Assembly (NCBI GenBank): GCA_015521115.1 | Contig: WAOT01000032.1 | Span: 1 to 64,000 of the forward strand | Reading direction: 5' to 3' | From: Desulfurococcales archaeon | GTDB taxonomy: Archaea > Thermoproteota > Thermoprotei_A > Sulfolobales > Acidilobaceae | DNA: 64,000 nucleotides | Shown here: positions 61,801-64,000 of the stretch, piece after piece | How the letters are laid out: each line of letters starts with the position of its first letter | How positions within the stretch are numbered: position 1 is the stretch's first letter | Notes under the pieces: model-generated | What the model was told of the DNA's origin: nothing | Seen by the model: the letters and a program-made list of their open reading frames with translations, nothing else | Databases searched by the model: none | Position numbers and translations under genes: made by a program

Positions 61801-63774
61801 CTAGCTCTCTTTCAGCATGCTTTTGAGAACCTCTACGGCCTCTTTAACATAGTCCACAGCCTCCGGGTTCTCCATGACCTCGGGCTTGCCCACGCTCATG
61901 CCCCTCAGGAGGCCCCTCACAATCCTCCTCATTATCTTGCCGCTCCTCGTCCTTGGTAGGTCTTTCACCTGGAGTATGGCGTATGGTTTGAAGGGCTTGC
62001 CTAGAGTGTTGGCTACCCTCTCCTTTAGCTCCTCTATTTCATCCTGTGAGAGCTGTTTTCGGGCGACAACAAAGCATGCAACGACCTCGCCCTTCACTGG
62101 GTGTGGGGCTCCAATGCATGCCGACTCAACGATGAGTGGGTGGGCGTTTAGCACAGCCTCTATCTCAGCGGGGCCGATCCTCTTCCCTGCGACTTTGATA
62201 ACGTCGTCCGCTCTCCCAAGGATGAACCAGAACCCGTCCTCATCTATTAGCGCTAGATCCCCGTGGTACCATATTCCCGGGAACCTAGACCAGTACGTCT
62301 CAATATACCTCTCGGGCTCCCCCCAGAGGCCTCTAGTCATGCTGGGCGTGGGCTTCTTAACGACAAGGTATCCCGGCCTCCCACGCACTGGCTTACCGTC
62401 ATCATCTAGCACGTCAGCGTCCATGCCAAGACCTGGGCCCCACAGTGTGCTGGGCTTTAGGGGTACCACGGGGCTTGGGAGGAGGATGCACCCGAAGATC
62501 TCCGTGCCGCCGCTGAGGTTTATGAAGGGGGCCTTCCACCCTCCCACCTCCTCCATCACCCATATCCAAGTGTCGGGGTCGATAGGCTCTCCCGTGTTTC
62601 CGAGGATCCTAACCGTTTCAACACCGTACTCCTCCCTAACCTTGGGTGTGAGCCTCTTCAGGAGCCTTGCGACTGTCGCTGCGAAGCCAAACTGGGTCAC
62701 CCTGAACTCTTTGATCAGGCTCCACACCCTGTCGCGGCTCGGATAGTCGATAGCTCCCTCGACCACGAGGTGCATGGAGCCGAGGAACTGTGCTCCAAAG
62801 ACCTGCCACGGGCCCATCATCCATCCAAGATCCGTTATCCACCAGAGCCTATCCCTACCACCAGTCCATGCAGGTTTAGTGTCCAAATTGAAGTAGTGCT
62901 CCTTAGCGGGTTGGAGTAGGGCGCCTGCATGGCTTATCACAGCACCTTTGGGCCTCCCCGTTGTACCGCTTGTGAAGAGTAGCAGGGCGGGGTGTTCGGG
63001 GTCTAGTTCCTCCGCGGGTCTACTACCGGACTTCCCCCTCACAGCGTCACTGTATGTGATAACTCTCTCGTCCTCAACAGTTAACGGCTCACCCTCCCTC
63101 TGGTATGCGACAATGACCTCCACACTCTCCCCACCCATCCTCACAGCCTCAAGGGCACGGCCGAGGAGGTCGATGCGCTTACCCCTCCTGTAGTAGTAGT
63201 CGCCCGTTACTAGGATCTTGGCCTTCGAGAGTGAGAGCCTCTCTGCCACGGCCGGCGGGGCGAACCCCGAGAATATGGGACTCGCGATAGCCCCCACCCT
63301 AACGGAGGCTAGCATAGCTACTATGGACTCGGGTATCATAGGCGCGTATATCGCTACAACGTCCCCAGGCTTAACACCGACTTCATCGAGGAAGCGTGAG
63401 AAGCGTATCACCTCGTCCAGGAGATCCCCATACGTGAGTCTCCTCACATCACCTTTCTCGCCGACAAACGTGAAGGCCTCCCTCTCGGCATACCCCATCC
63501 TCACTATCCTGTCGAGAACGTTGTACGCCGCGTTAATCAGGCCTCCCCGATACCACTTAGCCCACTCAGGCCCCTTGGATAAGTCGACTACCTCCCGCGG
63601 CTCCCGGAACCACTCTACACCGAGCCAGTCAGGCAGGTTACCCCAGAACCATACATGATCTCTGGTCGATGCGCGGACAAAGTCCTTGTAGTCCTTAAAC
63701 CCTTTCTCCTCCATGAAAGCCTTAACGTTAGAGAAGTCCACGACATCCCGAGGAGGGTGCCACACCTTCAACAC
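61801..63774 (-). CDS. acs: Acetyl-CoA synthetase (AMP-forming)
   Basis: This 657-residue adenylate-forming enzyme activates acetate or a short acyl acid to acyl-CoA. The P-loop LLFTSGTTGRPKG lies near residue 266, the hinge region YHGDLALIDEDGFWFILGRADDVIKVAGKRIGP near residue 520, and the C-terminal acetylatable lysine motif RTRSGKIMRR near residue 611. The N-terminal acetyl-CoA synthetase-specific domain is present, so a general fatty acyl ligase is less likely. The GTG start follows GTGGAGT. It may partner the acyl-CoA dehydrogenase gene upstream. Confidence 0.93.
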   Translation of the reverse strand: MLKVWHPPRDVVDFSNVKAFMEEKGFKDYKDFVRASTRDHVWFWGNLPDWLGVEWFREPREVVDLSKGPEWAKWYRGGLINAAYNVLDRIVRMGYAEREAFTFVGEKGDVRRLTYGDLLDEVIRFSRFLDEVGVKPGDVVAIYAPMIPESIVAMLASVRVGAIASPIFSGFAPPAVAERLSLSKAKILVTGDYYYRRGKRIDLLGRALEAVRMGGESVEVIVAYQREGEPLTVEDERVITYSDAVRGKSGSRPAEELDPEHPALLLFTSGTTGRPKGAVISHAGALLQPAKEHYFNLDTKPAWTGGRDRLWWITDLGWMMGPWQVFGAQFLGSMHLVVEGAIDYPSRDRVWSLIKEFRVTQFGFAATVARLLKRLTPKVREEYGVETVRILGNTGEPIDPDTWIWVMEEVGGWKAPFINLSGGTEIFGCILLPSPVVPLKPSTLWGPGLGMDADVLDDDGKPVRGRPGYLVVKKPTPSMTRGLWGEPERYIETYWSRFPGIWYHGDLALIDEDGFWFILGRADDVIKVAGKRIGPAEIEAVLNAHPLIVESACIGAPHPVKGEVVACFVVARKQLSQDEIEELKERVANTLGKPFKPYAILQVKDLPRTRSGKIMRRIVRGLLRGMSVGKPEVMENPEAVDYVKEAVEVLKSMLKES

Positions 63775-63889
63775 TCCACACCCAAAAAATCGTATGTCTT
63801 TAGTCAGTATTTATTGGAGCTAAATTTCCCCGTTATTGTCTGGCGATGATGAGTGGTGACGGCAGCCAACCGGGGTTCCATTGAAGCCC

Positions 63890-64000
63890 ATGGGATGGGC
63901 GTATGTCACCCTCGCTGAGCCTAGAATAGCGTTTTGGGATCCGGATTCACTTAGTGTACCGCCTAAGCCTCCCCCTCGCCATGAGAGTGAGCCACTCAGC
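63890..64000 (+). CDS. Partial protein gene running off the right edge
   Basis: From an ATG at 63890 (or a TTG at 63881) the frame stays open to the last base, giving at least 37 residues: a hydrophobic/aromatic beginning (GWAYVTLAEPRIAFWDPD) followed by a proline-rich and then charged stretch. The upstream stop at 63857-63859 defines the left limit. I do not recognise the family. A TATA-like TATTTATT near 63808-63815 could belong to this gene or to acs. It is supported only by its open frame and plausible composition. Confidence 0.4.
   Translation, partial: MGWAYVTLAEPRIAFWDPDSLSVPPKPPPRHESEPLS

Noticed and set aside
63846-63920. ATGATGA followed by CTGA, resembling C and D boxes of a guide RNA.
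   Set aside because: The boxes are about 63 bases apart without convincing internal D' and C' boxes, and the segment overlaps an open frame, so the match is probably accidental.

Overview
The window reads as a chromosomal segment of a hyperthermophilic crenarchaeon, most likely of the Desulfurococcales (Pyrodictiaceae-like; the family is a guess). The evidence is a split RNA polymerase A'/A'' with an undivided B subunit, archaeal-only proteins (G1P dehydrogenase, class I LysRS, FttA/aCPSF1, HARP, aEF1A, Lsm, L37e), two 20S proteasome beta subunits, tRNA genes with encoded CCA and anticodon-loop introns, strong AGG/AGA/ATA codon use, frequent GTG and TTG starts, and AT-rich TATA boxes in a GC-richer background. 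No rRNA, CRISPR array, transposon or replication origin was seen. Genes are dense on both strands, and no gene-free stretch exceeds about 300 bases except 42863-43325, which holds a tRNA and a candidate structured element.

Layout. 1-9.5 kb: an AT-rich left edge, a cysteine-synthase-like enzyme, inositol-phosphate synthase divergent from a PadR regulator, aconitase, aIF1/SUI1, archaetidylinositol-phosphate synthase with geranylgeranyl reductase, RpoP and an agmatinase-like enzyme. 9.6-14.1 kb: glyS, three poorly known proteins, the tRNA-splicing endonuclease and a cysteine-rich RG protein. 14.1-17.7 kb (minus): a tight run of UbiX-like flavin prenyltransferase, macrodomain protein, formyl-THF cyclo-ligase-like protein, MTHFR-like protein and a UbiA-type DGGGP synthase. 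17.8-24.9 kb: lysS, PCNA, cobalamin adenosyltransferase, tRNA-Thr, HARP, an HTH regulator, an aminotransferase and type II GAPDH. 25-29.2 kb: a large predicted surface protein with 14 propeller blades, lying in opposite orientation between gap and pgk. 30-42.9 kb (minus): the core informational cluster rpoH-rpoB-rpoA1-rpoA2-rpl30e-nusA-rps12-rps7-tuf-rps10, with a DUF151 nuclease gene inserted on the other strand. 43-57.6 kb: tRNA-Lys, FAD synthetase, endonuclease V, an inactive-type proteasome beta, a short TFIIB-like protein with a NOG1 GTPase, RtcA, NMNAT, an NSUN methyltransferase, NIP7-like PUA, FKBP, G1P dehydrogenase, the active proteasome beta, FttA, MCT1-like PUA, Lsm, L37e, a prolidase and tRNA-Leu. 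57.7-64 kb: acyl-CoA dehydrogenase, an extracellular thioredoxin-like protein, XerA, a methyltransferase, acetyl-CoA synthetase and a gene running off the right edge.

How it fits together. Besides the transcription, translation and RNA-processing core, the window holds much of archaeal membrane-lipid synthesis at separate loci: G1P dehydrogenase, DGGGP synthase, geranylgeranyl reductase, inositol-phosphate synthase and archaetidylinositol-phosphate synthase. UbiX could supply prenylated FMN for the archaeal mevalonate pathway. Central carbon is represented by aconitase, GAPDH, PGK and acetyl-CoA synthetase. The least explained elements are the PadR/ino1 regulatory region, the double-propeller surface protein, the HARP/tRNA-Thr arrangement, the short TFIIB-like protein coupled to NOG1, the eight-cysteine RG protein, and two intergenic inverted-repeat elements (20463-20501 and 43176-43268).
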